Source: Haberlea rhodopensis (lineage: Eukaryota; Streptophyta; Magnoliopsida; Lamiales; Gesneriaceae). Taken from it: 64,000 nucleotides of DNA. Shown one piece after another: positions 23,473-35,700 of the stretch. The DNA lies in the NCBI GenBank assembly GCA_907163345.1, contig CAJQUN010000009.1, positions 3,472,001-3,536,000 on the forward strand, written 5' to 3'. Position numbers and translations under genes: made by a program. Within the stretch, counting starts at the first letter, position 1. Each line of letters begins with the position of its first letter. The notes under the pieces were generated by a model. It was not told the origin of the DNA, did no database searches, and saw nothing but the letters and a program-made list of their open reading frames with translations.

Positions 23473-24280
23473 TGATATCCCTAGCCCTGGAGGCCCAATA
23501 GGTTTAGGTACCCGAACTTTATTTGGGCCCGGTCAGTTGTGGACCCGTTTTCAGCCCAACGGGTGGACCCGTTTTCAAGCCCGCCGCCCGATCCGAGTTG
23601 ACACCGGGCACGACCACCTCTGGCCAGCTGCCGTGGTCTTTCCAAGCATGCCCTATTACGCGCTCCTTGACCATATTCCTCGGGGCAGCCTCCGAGCTGA
23701 GGCGAGGAGGTACCTCAATAGGTCGGGACGGGCAGTAATTGGCAAGGTAGCCGAGCTGAGGCGAGGAGGCTCCTCAATAGGTCGGGACGGGCAGTCATTG
23801 GACAGGACAACCGAGCTAAGGCCGAGAGGGTCCCTGACACACCTATGGTGGTCCTGTATACCGGGACTAGGGTTACAGGAGTCGGACACCTATTAAAGCA
23901 AAGGCTAGGCCTACTAATCAATCAGATGATGGTCAAGCACCTTGAGCACGAAAAGCATATCCCCGGATGCAGAGAATCGCAAAAGCAGGAAGGTCGTACG
24001 AGATAGGTAACAGATGTAGGTGGTCCCCAGTCTGTGGTTCTCCCCCAGCATCAGACATTGTCTCCAAAGCCCAGACAAGGCGGGACCACTGACTACCCTC
24101 CCCCTATAAAGAGGAGAATTGTTAGCAAGAAGCCCCTCTGGATTCACCAGTTTTTGATCATCGGAGATTCGTAACCAGCTACACCTTCTCAGGCTCCGGC
24201 CTAATCTGTGATTGCATTAAATAGCTCATCCATTCTCCCCTATAAATTCATTTGTTATCAAAGCAAACCAAAAAAGGAGG

Positions 24281-24285
<5 letters not shown>
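23473..24285 (+). repeat. 3' LTR of Tat element
   Basis: About 813 bp, over 99% identical to the 5' LTR by eye (about seven substitutions). The expected terminal CA is now TA and merges into the following TA microsatellite, so the exact end is soft. Confidence 0.9.

Positions 24286-24346
<61 letters not shown>
24283..24346. repeat. (TA)n microsatellite
   Basis: About 31 TA units directly at the 3' end of the Tat LTR. The 5' side of the element (11299-11309) also has a short TA run, so the element landed in a TA-rich site and the array has since expanded or pre-existed. Confidence 0.97.
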
Positions 24347-24351
<5 letters not shown>

Positions 24352-24709
24352 TTATAATAGCTGTGGAAACCTACAAATTATAAAAAGCGACACATTGAAT
24401 AAATACTGGCGTGTGTTTGCGAAATAGCTCATGTTGTGTCATTCATTTGCCCATCAATTTTAGGGAATATTTCGAATGACGGTTTGAGATGTCAAATTCT
24501 AGCAACCTCATTCAAATTGGTGGTCTACGTTGTTTCATAGATAAACCGAACTTTTTCATTGAAAACTCACGTAGACGGTATCATTTACAAGCAATTCATT
24601 CAAGATTCAGAGCTTAAAGTGGGGAAAGTGCATCTCTACGAATTAGCAGACGACTGAATTCTGATCTTAATTTCACCTGCAACCACACATTGCACCGTGT
24701 ACGGCCACA
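24347..24709 (+). promoter_or_regulatory. Upstream region of the beta-amylase gene
   Basis: Only this short segment of non-repetitive DNA separates the Tat LTR and TA array from the beta-amylase start codon, so it must hold the core promoter and 5' leader. I do not see a convincing TATA box. Confidence 0.4.
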
Positions 24710-27700
24710 ATGGCGATCGCGTCGCCATCGGCTCCCACTTTCTCTGCCGCCTTGAATCACCTACTCTTCTTACAACCTCACTCAATACGGGTTGGGCCGA
24801 AATTCCCGTCTCGTGTCTTGGACAGACCTTCGATCACCTGCCGCCTCAACCCCTCGTTCGATGGCGAGCTGGTGTACGAGCTTCATCACAGCCATCGCCG
24901 CCGTGTGGGGTCATTCCCGGTTTACGTTACGCTGCCAGTGGACGCGGTAGGGCCCACAGCGCAAATAATGAGGCGGAAGAAGGCGATGGCGCAATCGTTT
25001 CGGGCTCTAGCGGCGGCGGGTGTGGAGGGAGTGGTGATGGAGGTTTGGTGGGGGCTGGTGGAGAGAGAATTTCCAAGAAATTATGACTGGCAAGGGTATT
25101 TGGAAATTGTTTTACTGGCGAAGCGTTTTGGTCTCAAAGTACGGGCAATGATGGCGTTTCATCAGTGCGGGTCGGATCCGGCGGATCCCAGCTGGTTGGT
25201 AACTATCTCTAATTTCCATTTACCACGCTGTTTTCCCCCTTTTTCTTATAAAGCTGAATGCTTTTCAACGTATTATAGCTATTAAGTTTAAGATCTATAA
25301 ATGGGGTTTGCTGAAAGTCTTCGACATCCTTGGGAAAACTTTTACTGACTAAGACGTGGCTTTCATAATATGCATGTTAATTTACGTATTCAGATTCTAT
25401 TTATTAAAATTCAATATGACTTGATTGTATTGATTATTGATGTGGAGTTGGATGACTTCTAAAATTTAGAGTCTCCGGAATTTATGGATTATATATCAAA
25501 AGTCGATGGATTGAATCCGGACTCGGTCTTATTGTATTATGCAATTGGATGGTTGACAGATTTGTTAAGGTCTTTGTGGCTTAACGAATATCTATCTAGC
25601 GGCATATTTGAATACTAGGACGGGCAGCAGGCTCTGGCATTCTGAAAGCTTGTCGTTTTAGGATTCGTAGTCAGAATCCTCCCGAAAACCAGCTCCATTG
25701 CTGTTGCTGGCTAGTTTGGGCCATGAGATTTTACAAAAACCCAATGTCGAGAGCTTCTGGAAAGTTGTGGCATTACCTACAGATAATGATTTTTGGACTT
25801 GTTTGTGGAGATTTTCAGGCTCTATCTTTCTTTGACTGGTCATTAATTTTGATTATAGCGTATGTGGGTTTGGTATGACAACTTTTATTGGAGTTTGATA
25901 ATTACAACGCCTTAAGTTACCCAAGAAGAACCGAGAAAGGCCTGCATGTCCAATCACGTGCACTATTGTTCTTATATTTTGTTGAATAGAGTTGGGAGAG
26001 AATTGTCATTTTATCTGATTCTTTTCTTAGCATTAACTTGATGGATGATCCATTATCATGTAGTAAATTTTATTGAAAAGTTTAGCAGTTATCATTAGTT
26101 TAAACAGTTGCTGAATTGTCTTGTTCGATATTGATATGTACCGAATTGAAATTTTTAGTCAATCTTTCTGAAACTGAGTGTTGAATATCTTGCAGAAAGC
26201 AATTCAAGCTTCCTTCGGAGACAGATTATTATATTTAGATGATCAACTTGGTATTTTTCAGTACTAGGTCCTGTTAAGGAAACTCTTTAGCCTTGAAGAT
26301 TCCTCCTTTACTTGTCTTTTGTCCTTAATAATTTTAAGTATCCTTTAATGCAAAAGAATCAATTTATTGAGTCATTTGGAAACAAAAAGTTGTTGATCTA
26401 ATGTTTACCCGTAAAGTTGCTTGGAGTACTCCAGACAGTTTGCAAATAATGTAGATTCAAGTTGTAATTTTATTTTACATTAGCAATTTGATGAATAAAA
26501 ATCTAGCATTATTTATGTGGGTTTTATTCCTCGGAAATTCTAGATTATGACTTATATTTCTATATTTGACATTGAATCTCGTGTTTAAATATTCAGGCTA
26601 TGATTGCATGTAGCCTGGTAACAATATAGTAACAGGAAGATTGAAAGGACTAAATTAACTCTAATAGATAACCATTTGGCTGCATAGACAAAATTATGTA
26701 ATATGTTTTGGGGAAGAGAGTGCACCATGAAATGGCCAAGGTGAGGTTCAGCAACTAAAAGAAGAGGCAAAAGCATAAATGGATAAGAGAGGTGCTAGAT
26801 GATAAGAACGAAGGATGCAGAGGTGTTATTATACCTTTCTACTTTGTTCCCTGGTGTCTTTCTAATATTTCCAGGGAAATTTTGTCCCCTACTTCTTGCG
26901 TTTCTTCTCAGCCTCTTTTTGGAACAAAAGAATCATCCTGTGCTCTCTAATTGCTCATATGTTGTTTCATATTTCATTACAAATGTAACAGAGATGCGTA
27001 TGTTCCATTGGATATGTTGTAAAACCAGAAGAGATAAATAAGGAAACAACATATTCTAGATGAAGTAGGTGCGATTTGTATAGAAGAAAATATGCAAGAA
27101 AGTCACTTATGTTGGTATGGTGTAGGCCCAACGATGCACATGTGCGTCTAGTGGATTTCATGTATTTTAGCACTATCGAAAGAGCAAGTGGACGACAAAA
27201 GAAGACATGGTTCAAGTTATATACAAAGATATAGAATTCAAGGGGACTAACGAGAATATTCTGACCGAAAGAAGCTATTGAAGAAGATTGACACATATGC
27301 GCGACCCCAACTTGATTCGTTCTATGGTTCATGTAGCCTATTTATGTACATTATGATTAAAGGCTTAGTTGTTGTTGTATCTTAGTAATATGTCATTATC
27401 TTGTCGTGTTCTCTTTCATTTAGGTTCAATAGTGTATTGTAGTGTTAAATCAGAGCCTTGATCCTTGGTTATTGCGCACCAATGGAAGTCTTTCTAGATG
27501 ACCAGGTAGCTTATAAAGATGTTAGTTTAACATAGATCGTACTCCCACAAGCCCCACCAAAAGTAAAGGAGCCTGCAATTTAGCTGGCTGAAGGGGAACA
27601 AAATCTGTTTGGTTCAGTCCAAGATGAATAATGAATAGGATTCTTCTTATTCAATTTATAAGTGGTTTATAGCTTGGACCTGCAGAACATGTCACACTTC

Positions 27701-29381
27701 TTAGCAGTGAAATGGTCTAAACGAAACTGATCAGCGAGGGGCGAGTTGAGAAGTGAGAAACAGGAATTCAGTTGTTCTTCATATTAACTGATCTGAATCA
27801 AGAAAAAACGGGCTTGCAGAAGTTCTATCTATCCTGTTTAGGACATTGAATTTCACTCTTAAGTTGCATTTGCATTTGGCTTATTTTGTCAGCTGAAGTA
27901 TAACAAAATAGCACTTCTTCCTCACAGCTTACGTTCAATGGTTTACTTTGGTCTAGATTTGAGTTTGCTTGATCTTCAGTGGAAGAGATTTGGCATTAAT
28001 TTTGTTATCCTTATTTCTTTCTTTTCTACTGTTCTTTCAATACTGGATCTCAATTTCATTCTTTTCTATGGGCAAGGATTCCTCTCCCTCGATGGGTGCT
28101 TGAGGAGATGGATAAAGATCCAGATGTAGCATATGTTGATAGATTTGGGAGGCGGAATATGGAATATATTTCTTTAGGATGCGATGTTTTACCCATTCTA
28201 CATGGACGGTCACCTATTCAAGCATATGCTGATCTCATGAGGAACTTCAGAGAAACATTCAGATCATTTTTTGGTGGTGTTATAACGGTAAGAAGAACCT
28301 TCATAATGGGCTTCATCAGCTGTTTATATTTGTTAGTTATTATATGTGATGCCTCAGTTTCAAGATATGGTTTTCATAGTGCCTATTTTCAGGGGATTCA
28401 AGTTGGGCTAGGTCCTGGAGGTGAATTAAGATATCCATCATGCCCTTCTCAGAAGCTTACATGGGCTTGGCGCCCTCGTGAACTTGGTGAATTTCAATGC
28501 TATGATAAGGTACACCCTTAGATTTAAATATTTTTAACATGGCACAGCCTTTTTTCGATATTTTTTAGTGAGTTTCAATTTATAATTATCTTTGTTCGAT
28601 TTGCCAGTATATGCTTGCTACTCTGAATGCCTGCGCCCGAGAAATAGGAATGCGTGAATGGGAAGGTGGAGGGCCCAGGGGTGCCACTGATTTAATGCAA
28701 AATCCTGAAAATACAGAATTTTTCAGAGACGATGGTGCTTGGAAGACACCATATGGAGAGTTCTTTCTTCAATGGTACTCAGAAATGCTGCTCCAACATG
28801 GGGAAAGGATTTGCATAGAAGCGAAAACTATTTTCAGGGGTAATGAAGTTAACATGTCCGGAAAAGTGGCTGGGATTCATTGGCATTATGGCACACAATC
28901 TCATCCATCTGAATTAACATCTGGATACTACAACACCTCAATTAGAGATGGATTTCTACCAATTGCTCGCATGTTTGGTAGGTATGGTTTTACGCTATGT
29001 TGTTCGTGTTTTGACATGCCGGACGCCGATCCAGTTAGTAAGCCAGAAACTTATCTCAAACAACTTCTGCTGGCTGCACGAGTTTGTGAGGTTCCGCTGG
29101 GAGGAGAAAATTCTTGTAGGAATTTGGACGATGAATCATTCCAACAGGTGTTGAAAATGTCCAAGTTATACTCAGATGGACTTGAAACACCTTCGTTTTC
29201 TTTCAACTTCGTTAGAATGGACAAAAGTTTGTTCGAATATCGTAATTGGGTAAGTTTTACAAGTTTTGTAAGACAAATGTCGAATGTCAAAATGTCTCAA
29301 GCCGGATTAGATTTTGGTGGCGGCGACACGACCCTTTCTTCATTTTCTGCTTTTTTTGCTGGGGCTATTCTTGCATCCTAG
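24710..29381 (+). CDS. BAM4: Inactive beta-amylase 4-like, chloroplastic
   Basis: Four exons fit one 528-residue frame: 24710-25194, 28077-28287, 28393-28509, 28608-29381. Introns are 2882, 105 and 98 bp with GT...AG ends; the first donor is GTTGGT. Length matches BAM4 (about 530). The N-terminus is Ser/Ala/Pro-rich without acids, like a plastid transit peptide. Glycosyl hydrolase family 14 motifs follow: FPVYVTLPVDAVGP, VMEVWWGLVE, MAFHQCGSDPADPSW, GELRYPSCP, MSGKVAGIHWHYGTQSHPSEL. The Glu of GELRYP, first catalytic residue of active enzymes, is kept. The second catalytic Glu (CLEMRD motif in active enzymes) reads Asp (CFDMPD), and the flexible inner loop is altered. BAM4 is known in Arabidopsis as a non-catalytic plastid protein that promotes leaf starch breakdown; the same role here is inferred. 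BAM9 is the main alternative. Confidence 0.88.
27045..27380 (+). mobile_element. 3' relic of an RTE-type LINE in BAM4 intron 1
   Basis: Out-of-frame fragments resemble the C-terminus of plant RTE LINE proteins (an IEENMQESHLCWYG segment, then a GRQKKTW segment). They are followed by the typical 3' end: GCGACCCCAACTTGATTC, then AAAGGCTTAGTTGTTGTTGT. 5'-truncated and full of stops, as usual for old LINE copies. Confidence 0.65.
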
Positions 29382-30596
29382 GAAGATACTTCATTCCAGA
29401 TTTTATGGATTGATCTTTCCATGCCACAGAGTCATTGAGTTAAGTGCATACAATATCAGTATTTCTGACGTATAATATTACTGTCATCTTCTTGTTCATC
29501 ATCATCAGCCATTGGTTGTAGATTTGTAATTTTGCTAATGATTATTCTCTGATCTTCAAATCAATCGTTGGTTCCAAGTTCTGACTCCATGTATTGCACG
29601 ATAAAATAGTGAATTTCTGAAATTTGAGAATGGGTGATGTAAAACTTTAGACTATACTTCTTTCTATTGGTTGGAAGTTAAAGTTTAGTCTGTCCTCCAT
29701 GTTTTGGAAGTTAAAGTTAAACCTTTATCTATAAACTAATCTTTATAATATTTTATCCCCTAAAAATTGATTAAAATTGGGTAATTTTTAAACAAATAAA
29801 CCATGAATGAGAAATCATGCGCTACTTACTTTTTACTCGTATATCAACATATTTTTTTTACTCAGTTTAATGTGCAGCAAGAATATCTTAAAGTGACACT
29901 CGGGCAAACATGGCACGGGATAATAACTTTTACCCAAACTCCTTGAACCCGTGTTATACTTGATTAGGAATCCCGCGTTCACTAGTAAGCTAGCTTTCCT
30001 CTCGAATGGTTGCTAGAGTATTAGAAAGAGAAAAAAACACAAACTAGTAATAGATTTCGCAATTTCTAGGAAGCTTCACATCACAATTGATGGACAAACA
30101 AAAACAAAAGACCCAAATATTAAATCCCAAGGACCTACGTAGGGTGCAACATTTTTACGAATATTTATTCGAAAACATCGAAATTTATAACATATAACAT
30201 GAACCCAAATATTAAGGATATGTTTACAATTGCTTATTCAAAGCAATTCTATGTTGCTTTTGTTAAAGTTAGAAAACATTGAAGCAAAACATTGAGTGTT
30301 TGCTATTAAAATAAAAAAAAACAGCTTAATAAACTTCAATTAATTACAAAACTGCCACCAAACAACTTAAAACAGCCAAAAGCGTGTCATGATATCTTTC
30401 TGCTTTATTTTTAGAGAAGCAAGAAAATAAAACACTCAAAATCTTTTTTTTTTATCTGAAAAATTGATAAACAGTTTGCAAAAACATTTATAAAAACTCG
30501 CTAAATATCAAGGACCTACATAAGGTACACCAATTTTATGAATATTTATTTGAAGACGTTGAAATTTATAAGTGAACTAGTTAATATTAAGTATTA
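29382..30596. other. Intergenic between BAM4 and the 7-TM gene
   Basis: Holds the BAM4 3' untranslated region and AT-rich spacer. No gene. A diverged 62-bp direct repeat pair occurs at 30128-30189 and 30509-30570 (both start CAAGGACCTAC and end GAAATTTATA). Confidence 0.6.
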
Positions 30597-31937
30597 ATGA
30601 AATATCTTGTCCATATCCACCCGATCATGTCTCTGCTTCTACTCGTTATCTCCTCCCTCATTTCACTCACCGTAGGGGAAATCCGCCATGTTGAGATCCG
30701 GAACGATGATCGACCCATAGTCGCCTTCGACGAGTTTGGGTTCACCCATCGGGGTCAGCTCCAGCTCAACATCACCCAGCTCTCTCTGTCTGGCTCCCCG
30801 AATCCCGACACCTCCATCCTTTCCAAGTTGGGTTTCTTCCTCTGCACCCGCGATGCCTGGATCCATGTCCTTCAGCAAATCGAGGATGCGGAGATCACCT
30901 GTGCACTCGGATCCGATTCAGTTAAAAAAGTCTTCACCTTTGATGCCCTACCCAATCCTATACCCACCGAGTGGAATTTGTTGTACCCTGAATCCGATGC
31001 GGATCAGTACACTCTTGTCTTTGCTAATTGTCTTCCTCAGCTTAAAATCTCCATGAATGTGCGCTCCGCGATGTACAACCTGGAAGGCGGCAAGTCCGAT
31101 AGACGTGATTATCTCTCGGCGGGTAAAACGGTCTTGCCTAGGGTTTATTTCCTGTTCTTCATGATTTATTTTGTTTTGGTAGCCATTTGGATCAGTGTTC
31201 TGTACAAGAAGAGGTTGACTGTCTTTGGGATACATTTCTTTATGTTGTCTGTGGTGGTTTTGAAAGCGTTGAATTTACTGTGCGAGGCTGAGGATAAATC
31301 TTATATCAAGCGTACGGGGTCTGCCCATGGGTGGGATGTGTTGTTTTACATTTTTAGTTTCTTGAAGGGTATTACTTTGTTTACTTTGATTGTCTTGATT
31401 GGGACTGGGTGGTCGTTCTTGAAACCGTATCTACAAAATAAGGAAAAGAAGGTGCTCATGATTGTGATTCCACTCCAGGTGGTTGCGAACATAGCGCAGG
31501 TTGTGCTTGATGAAACGGGTCCATTCGGTCAGGATTGGGTGACTTGGAAACAGGTGTTTTTACTTGTTGACGTTGTATGTTGTTGCGCTGTGCTGTTCCC
31601 AATTGTTTGGTCCATCAAGAATTTGCGAGAGGCAGCAAGGACTGACGGAAAGGCTGCTGTGAATTTGATGAAGTTGACTTTGTTTAGGCAGTACTACATT
31701 GTGGTCATATGCTACATATACTTCACACGAGTCGTGGTTTATGCACTGGAAACTATTACTTCATATAAATATCTTTGGACTAGCATTGTGGCAGGGGAGT
31801 TGGCTACATTGGCATTCTATGTATTCACAGGGTACAAGTTCAAGCCTGAGGCTCACAATCCATATTTTGTTATTGATGATGAGGAAGAGGAGGCTGCAGC
31901 CGAGCAATTGAAGCTCGATGATGAGTTTGAGTTGTGA
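30597..31937 (+). CDS. GOLD-domain seven-transmembrane protein (CAND6/CAND7-type, lung 7-TM receptor family)
   Basis: Single-exon gene, 446 residues. A hydrophobic signal peptide (about residues 10-27) is followed by a luminal domain to about residue 175 with Cys pairs. Seven hydrophobic spans lie between about 178 and 415 (for example VYFLFFMIYFVLVAIWISVLY and the last, ending FYVFTGYKF). The C-terminal tail is acidic (DDEEEEAAAEQLKLDDEFEL). This is the plan of the GPR107/lung 7-TM family, called candidate G-protein-coupled receptors 6 and 7 in Arabidopsis; animal members act in Golgi/endosome trafficking. Met1 (30597) is the first in-frame ATG, but Met11 (30627, MSLLLL) would place the signal peptide at the terminus and may be the real start. 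The luminal half is more GC-rich than its surroundings. No sign of decay. Confidence 0.9.
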   Translation: MKYLVHIHPIMSLLLLVISSLISLTVGEIRHVEIRNDDRPIVAFDEFGFTHRGQLQLNITQLSLSGSPNPDTSILSKLGFFLCTRDAWIHVLQQIEDAEITCALGSDSVKKVFTFDALPNPIPTEWNLLYPESDADQYTLVFANCLPQLKISMNVRSAMYNLEGGKSDRRDYLSAGKTVLPRVYFLFFMIYFVLVAIWISVLYKKRLTVFGIHFFMLSVVVLKALNLLCEAEDKSYIKRTGSAHGWDVLFYIFSFLKGITLFTLIVLIGTGWSFLKPYLQNKEKKVLMIVIPLQVVANIAQVVLDETGPFGQDWVTWKQVFLLVDVVCCCAVLFPIVWSIKNLREAARTDGKAAVNLMKLTLFRQYYIVVICYIYFTRVVVYALETITSYKYLWTSIVAGELATLAFYVFTGYKFKPEAHNPYFVIDDEEEEAAAEQLKLDDEFEL

Positions 31938-32667
31938 GCTGACCATAATGCAGGATATTTGGAGAAGAATGAGGTCGATGTCATATTTTGTGCTTTTTCT
32001 TTCTTTCTCATTTTAAGTGCTTTTGTATACTTGAATTGAATCAATAGTGTAATTTCACAGGTTTCAAGACCACCTTTAATCGACATGGTCGCAACCCTTT
32101 TGTTTGGTATTCATATGGCCTTTCTTATGAGTTCTTGTTGCATATAGGAATGACCGATTACATTTAATTTTAAAAGCCAGTCAAGCTGAAGGTGGTTTAG
32201 TGTGTTTTGGCTCTTCAGTGACAGTGCTCTATTGTTGATTAGATAGAAATACACTAGGATGAAAGTAATTATCTGGTTTTTATGCACGAAAAATTCTAAT
32301 ATTTCTTCAATTTTATGGAGTGCCGTAAAACTTGGCTTCATTCTTGGGTCTTCAATGAATCCAAGTGTAAGAAGATTTATTTTCTATCTTTTCCTTGTGG
32401 TCATCTTCTAACTGTTGTCTATGGGCTAGACCACCACATCCTCCTTTATCCACTTCAATATCACTAATGCTTTGTAAATCTTAGAGATGTCAATGCCCAA
32501 ACTGGCCTGTTGTGTAGTTAATGTGGCATATTTTGAAGATTAAGATCTGAGTATGTCTGGACTTTTCATGAAGGTTTTGATTTTAGGATTGTGCCATAAA
32601 ATTATTCTAGTTTTTTGTTATTTCTATTTACTTTTCCTTCAAAAACAGATATTCTTATATATGATTA
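31938..32667. other. 3' flank of the 7-TM gene
   Basis: 3' untranslated region and spacer; no gene seen. Confidence 0.5.
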
Positions 32668-32703
32668 CTAGTTTTTTCTGGCACCGTGCAAGGCACGGTG
32701 CCA
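32668..32703 (-). mobile_element. Helitron 3' terminus (body extends to the right)
   Basis: Read on the minus strand: a hairpin with a perfect 10-bp stem (TGGCACCGTG / CACGGTGCCA, loop CCTTG), 11 bases, ending CTAG and followed by T. Helitron 3' ends have a GC-rich hairpin about 10-12 nt before a terminal CTRR, inserted 5' to T, so all parts fit. The 5' TC end would lie to the right on the plus map (somewhere after 32703) and I could not place it. No Rep/helicase coding is visible, so it would be non-autonomous. Confidence 0.65.
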
Positions 32704-35700
32704 GTGATCACCTGTTTCAGTACTAATTAAATAAAATAACGATGTGAATGATTCACAAGCATTACACAAAGTCCAACAACATGGATATACATGAAGTAGT
32801 GAGGGTGAAAAGAGAAATTAATATTTTTAGTTATAGCCACAAAAAAATCTACTAAAATTAAATTGTGCGTCCATTCTGACAAAGGTAATTTCACCAATAC
32901 TCATAAAACTGGTGGAATTACAGGTGACTTTGTTATGAATATGGTGACTTTGTTATGAATATGGTGTTAGCCTTCCGCAAAACAAAGCAAAACGAGTAGA
33001 TACTTGAACAAACCTTTCACCTTAAGTCATTTGGGATTTTGTGGTTAAAAATTGGTAATTTTGGGATCTTGATGAGACCTTTTATCCCATGCTTGAGTAG
33101 CACCTGATCTATATTTTTAGTGTTATCTGTGCTTCTCGGACTTTACCTCTGTACAAGTGCACCATGGCTCACCACTCATATGAGCAGTTTTACTCGCACA
33201 ATCACGAATGTTTCAGTTGGTTGTGATAAAATTGTGGTACCACCAGGCTTTTACTGGTTACTACTGAAGGCATTTCCCTTTTGCACGAATGAATACTTTC
33301 TTTCCCGTCATGGTATCTTCTGCATCTTCACACGGGATGTAGTCACCAATATGTGTTTCCTTGCTGCAGTCTTAACATAAGTCTGCTATCCTATACCTAC
33401 AGGCAGAGACGAAGCGCCAGAAGAGGTAATCCTTCATTAAATTAGGCAACTATGCAGGAAAGGCCAGGATTCTTGCATGAACTCTGCTGATGTTTCGGGC
33501 ATTTTAAAGGGTGGAGAACCAGTGTACTGTGCTATCGCTGACTCTAACTTGTGAAAGATTTTCAAAGAATCTTTCTATTTTCTTTCCTAATTTAATCTCG
33601 AATTCTACTGTGAAAACTTCCTTATTCAATAGCATATTAGTCGTTTTTTTTAACAATCCTAACTATGGGTAGAGAATGATTGAAAGGGATCTGAGTGACT
33701 AACATATATATCATTGCCCTGGTTGTCTATGTTAGTTATTTTGTATTTGACATAAAAAGTCTAAACTACTAGACAAAACTTATTTTTCACCTTTTTTTTT
33801 TTATTCTTTCACCATCATCACTTCTTTTCAACTTTAAATTGTCAAGCTATATATTTTATCAATCTTGTGGAAAACTTGTTCAAAATTGTAGCTCCATTAT
33901 GGTAAATGTTATCTCATTAACTCAAATCTTTATATATGCAAATAAAATATGATTAGAAAATTAGCTTCAGCCGCTAAATATTACTAGAATAAATTGTAAT
34001 TTTACCTATACTATTGTTCTTGTGGTACCGGATTCTTCTCGTTTGTGTTTATCTTTTATAAAATTTAAATAGTTATTTACGCCGCGCTATTTAATTTTGT
34101 TTTAAAAATCGTATTCATTTTTTCTTGATTTTCATGTCTCATTCTCTTTTTTAAATAAAACCACATAACTGCCCAAAACCGCCCGCCACCACCCGAAACC
34201 GTACATCCTCTAGAAAAATCTTATAAATCGAACTGTATATGATAATTCGGTTTGAATCCACCTTAACATCAGGTAGTTGATACTTTCAGGGGAGCAGGCT
34301 CATCATTTTTACAAAAGTCGTGTAACTCTTAGTAATTGGCTGGTTATGAAAAAAACCGCCCAAACCGCTATGTGATGACTGCTTGATAGTCCTATCCCAG
34401 TATTCTGGTCTTTTCATGAGCTAATTCGAAGACTGAAAAACTTATTTGGTTAGTGTGTTTTGGATATTTTGGATATTTCGAGCACGATTGTCATACTTCA
34501 GAGTGTTAAGAGCTTCTTCACATTTATATCTGCAGTACTAAGGCACATTTATATCTGCAGTACTAAGGCACGCTGCAAAACAAGTCATATAGAGCTTAGA
34601 ACAACACGATAAGAATTCTATCGGGATTTCTTCCAACAAAGAACTTCTTGCAACAGATACGCTAAACTTCTGGTTATGAAGTCCTCAATAATCTTCAATT
34701 CCTAAGCCTGCCAATACTTGAGAGATATTTAACAAGTAATCAAATACTAATGTAACAATGAAACTGAATGCACAAAGCTACACTATTATAATAAGCATTC
34801 GGAAGGTTCGGAAAACCCACAAAGTAGAAACGAAGCAAGAGAAGAATCGGAAGCACTCAACGAAAGCCCAAAACTTCTGGTTATAAAGTCCCCAATCATC
34901 TTCAAGTCCCAAGCCTGCCAAGACTTGAGAGATATTTAACAAGTAATCAAATAATAATTGAACAATGAAACTTAATGCAGAAAGCTACAGAGTTTACACG
35001 ATTTTTGCACGTCTGGGTGGACTAATCAACAAAAGGGGTATTCTTGCACCTTTGGCAGGACCAATCAACAAAGTGAATGAGAAAGAAATTAGAATAATGT
35101 TTCATGATAATGGAGAAAACAGGATGAGAAACAAAATAATTTACTTGTATACACTGAGATCAAGAAGGTCGAGCGGCATCCCAAGATCTGGTTCAGTGTG
35201 AAGCTGAGGCTTCCAATACTTTCCAAATATGTAATTTGATATTTACGGTATCGGGATCTGTAGGTTCAAACCATAAGCAATATGTAAACTTTTGAAAGAG
35301 GAAAGCAAGTCAAACCATTAGCTTTGCCGGCTGATTTATTATTAATTGAATATGAAGTGGATGAGCAGTTAGCAATCAAGAAGCATATACAAGGAAAGAA
35401 AGAGATACCCAAATTATTTTGTATCCTCAATAAAATATATGAAGACTTCAAAATCAACGTAAGAAATGCAGCTGAGAAATAAACATAAATAATGTTCCGT
35501 TATATCTACTGTCATTTGATAATACAAGTCCATCCAAAAATAATTGATCATCAGGAATAGTCCAACTTTCATTTGGAAAACACAAACACAAACACAAACT
35601 AAAGAAATTAAAGGCACGGTAAAATGGTTTGCTAAGCCAGTTTCTCTAATTTTGGTAGTTCACAATTTTTTTGCATTTTCATGTGGTCCATTTAAAGCCA

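Larger units (their letters stand above)
11310..24285 (+). mobile_element. Ty3/Gypsy LTR retrotransposon, Tat-type, with nested solo LTR
   Basis: A 12,976-bp unit, of which 2,084 bp plus a 5-bp duplication belong to a nested insertion. LTRs of about 813 bp begin TGATATCCC and differ at about seven positions. The flanking duplication is TATAT (11305-11309 and after 24285), though it lies in TA-rich DNA and is weak by itself. Tat-type features: RT before integrase, a second RNase H after RT, a YCIFHQATGHTTQDC gag finger, tandem repeats after pol, and an antisense additional ORF before the 3' LTR. Gag-pol has one nonsense codon and about five frameshifts, so it is older and more decayed than the Copia at 3372. 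Confidence 0.92.

Noticed and set aside
24697..25086. Open frame overlapping BAM4 exon 1 in another frame
   Set aside because: Shadow of the GC-rich first exon; the BAM4 frame has clear family motifs.
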